In this document: positions 3,848 to 5,155 of the stretch, one piece after another
Layout of the letters: each line of letters begins with the position of its first letter
Numbering within the stretch: the stretch's first letter is position 1
Assembly (NCBI GenBank): GCA_964630295.1
Contig: CAZVTU010000045.1
Coordinates: forward strand, 1-5,155
Length of the DNA: 5,155 nucleotides
DNA from: CAZVTU01 sp964630295
GTDB lineage: Bacteria; Patescibacteriota; Minisyncoccia; Minisyncoccales; RBG-13-42-11
Reading direction: 5' to 3'
Program-made: the position numbers and the translations under genes
Notes under the pieces: model-generated
Told to the model about the DNA's origin: nothing
What the model saw: only the letters and a program-made list of their open reading frames with translations
The model's database searches: none

Positions 3848-5155
3848 TGTCTTCTTCATAACGAGCGGCTATTGCTAATACAGATCTTCCATAAAATTCC
3901 TCCCATTTTGACCAACGATATCCCGAAAAATATCTCATTACAGCCTTAAATTCATTACTACTTGCCCCTAGATCTCTTAAATACAAACCGGCGGCTAAAA
4001 AGGCATCTTTAATATTCCAAGGATCAGCAGTTTTACCGGTAATTTCACTTACTTTCTGCCCGTAGCCATATTTTGGGTTAGCCCAGGTATCAGGAATAAA
4101 TTGAGCTGGTCCCATTGCTCCTCCCCAACCGACACTCATTGGACAAGAAACTGGGGTATTATAAGGATCCCGACCTAATTCTTGAGTAATTGCAAGAAAA
4201 TACGGAACATCTCTAGTAGGATTCATTACTCGAGAGATTTTTTTACCATTATAAGCAGTTACTCCTGACCCCGTTGAAGGATCCTTTAAGTAACATTGGC
4301 CAACATTTTTGCCAATATTTGACTCTTGGGTCATTACTGCTAATAAAAGAGCAGGTCTTACCCCAGTTATTGATTCTACGTATTTGGCAATTTCATAAGC
4401 CTCACCAAAAGTAGGAGCTTTAGGTACACCAATTAATTCAAAGATTCTGGCTCTAATTTCCGCTGCTCTTTTTTCGGCTTCTGCTTTCTTTTTAAGATAC
4501 TCTTGGTATTCAGCCTCAGTTAATCTTAAGAAATAATCTTTCTCTTTTTTAATGCTTTCGCTTTTCTGTTTTTGAAGTAATTTAATCTTAACCACATTCT
4601 CTAAGTCAGCTTTTTCTTCATCCAACGCCTCTTTCTGACTTTCCAGAGTTGCTTTTAAACTTTTGATGTCTTCTAAAAGTTCTTTACTTTTAGAATTTAG
4701 AGTTTCTAGGGCCATTAAATCGTCAAAGAAATCAGAAAGCTCTGCTTCTGAAAGTAAAATTTCAATGATTGAACGTTGATCTTTTTCATAAATGAGCTGA
4801 AGAATACTAGCTAAATCAGCCCTACTCTTTTTAATTTTTTTCTCGGTCTGGTCGATTGATAATTCAGTATCCTTTATTTGGTAACTAAGATCTTTTATCA
4901 TTAGGTTCGACTGATAAATTTGAAGGTCTAATTGTTCAATTCGTTTTCTAAGGATATAAATCTGGTTCTGCAAGGTTCTCTTCTCTTTCTCAGTTTTGGT
5001 AATATCTGTTTCATATTGAGCAATCTTTTCTTCTAACTCTTTCAGTTCTTCTTCTAAAGCTTGGCGCTCTTCTTGAGGAGTCATTTGAGCTAATGTTAAA
5101 AAAGACGGCATAACTAAAATCGCCACCAATAAGAATAAAGAAATAATTTTAGAGA
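3822..5155 (-). CDS. Secreted coiled-coil lytic transglycosylase (5' partial)
   Basis: This is probably a cell-wall enzyme that cleaves peptidoglycan glycan strands. The reading frame stays open to the right edge. Before the TTG at 5129 it encodes SKIISLFLL, continuous with LVAILVMPSFLTLAQ, so the whole is a signal peptide with likely cleavage after TLA and a true start beyond the window. Numbering from that TTG, residues 17-110 and 140-232 are long Glu/Lys-rich coiled coils, resembling the hairpins of FtsEX-linked EnvC/PcsB proteins. A transglycosylase-like SLT domain spans about 241-425. Its likely catalytic Glu is 269 in TQESNIG, and GGAMGPAQFIPDTW at 336-349 is the substrate-site motif seen in MltB and related SLT families. 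The only two cysteines, 279 and 329, are both in this domain and may form a disulfide. The stop is TAA at 3824-3822, inside the end of prfA. The exact family is uncertain. Confidence 0.88.
   Translation of the reverse strand, partial: SKIISLFLLVAILVMPSFLTLAQMTPQEERQALEEELKELEEKIAQYETDITKTEKEKRTLQNQIYILRKRIEQLDLQIYQSNLMIKDLSYQIKDTELSIDQTEKKIKKSRADLASILQLIYEKDQRSIIEILLSEAELSDFFDDLMALETLNSKSKELLEDIKSLKATLESQKEALDEEKADLENVVKIKLLQKQKSESIKKEKDYFLRLTEAEYQEYLKKKAEAEKRAAEIRARIFELIGVPKAPTFGEAYEIAKYVESITGVRPALLLAVMTQESNIGKNVGQCYLKDPSTGSGVTAYNGKKISRVMNPTRDVPYFLAITQELGRDPYNTPVSCPMSVGWGGAMGPAQFIPDTWANPKYGYGQKVSEITGKTADPWNIKDAFLAAGLYLRDLGASSNEFKAVMRYFSGYRWSKWEEFYGRSVLAIAARYEEDIKQIEATG

Overview
The window looks like a chromosomal segment from a Patescibacteria/CPR bacterium, probably close to Parcubacteria; this placement is a judgement by eye. 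The protein genes are AT-rich and tightly packed. Most starts lack a recognisable Shine-Dalgarno sequence, EF-Ts is very short, and the 16S 5' domain has the CPR-like start GGATAAGGCATGCAAGTCGA. UGA is used as a normal stop by rpsB and prfA, which argues against the Gracilibacteria/Absconditabacteria code (UGA = Gly).

Layout. Positions 1-540 are the 5' third of a 16S rRNA gene on the minus strand, cut by the left edge at about E. coli position 534. Positions 541-901 hold no long gene. They contain the 16S leader with two strong hairpins, a possible boxA and -10 element, a bidirectional intrinsic terminator (725-754), a possible tiny Lys-rich reading frame (756-835) and the best-looking promoter of the window (TTGACA-16-TAAAAT, 893 to 866, minus). 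A minus-strand unit follows, in transcription order rpsB, tsf, a 112-aa membrane protein and tRNA-Thr(UGU). Its junctions are a 4-bp overlap, a 3-nt gap and a 4-nt gap. An 83-bp AT-rich divergent region (2480-2562) separates rpsB from the plus-strand pair rpmE-prfA. Convergent to prfA, and overlapping its last 26 bases, is a secreted coiled-coil plus lytic transglycosylase protein (minus) whose 5' end lies beyond the right edge.

Functionally this is a translation cluster: small-subunit rRNA, ribosomal proteins S2 and L31, elongation factor Ts, release factor 1 and a threonine tRNA. A cell-wall remodelling enzyme flanks it. No mobile element, CRISPR array, defence system or other accessory island was found. 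The least explained parts are the 16S/tRNA-Thr intergenic region (compact promoter, slippery A7 reading frame, terminator), the membrane protein embedded in the rpsB-tsf unit, and the coiled-coil/transglycosylase architecture.
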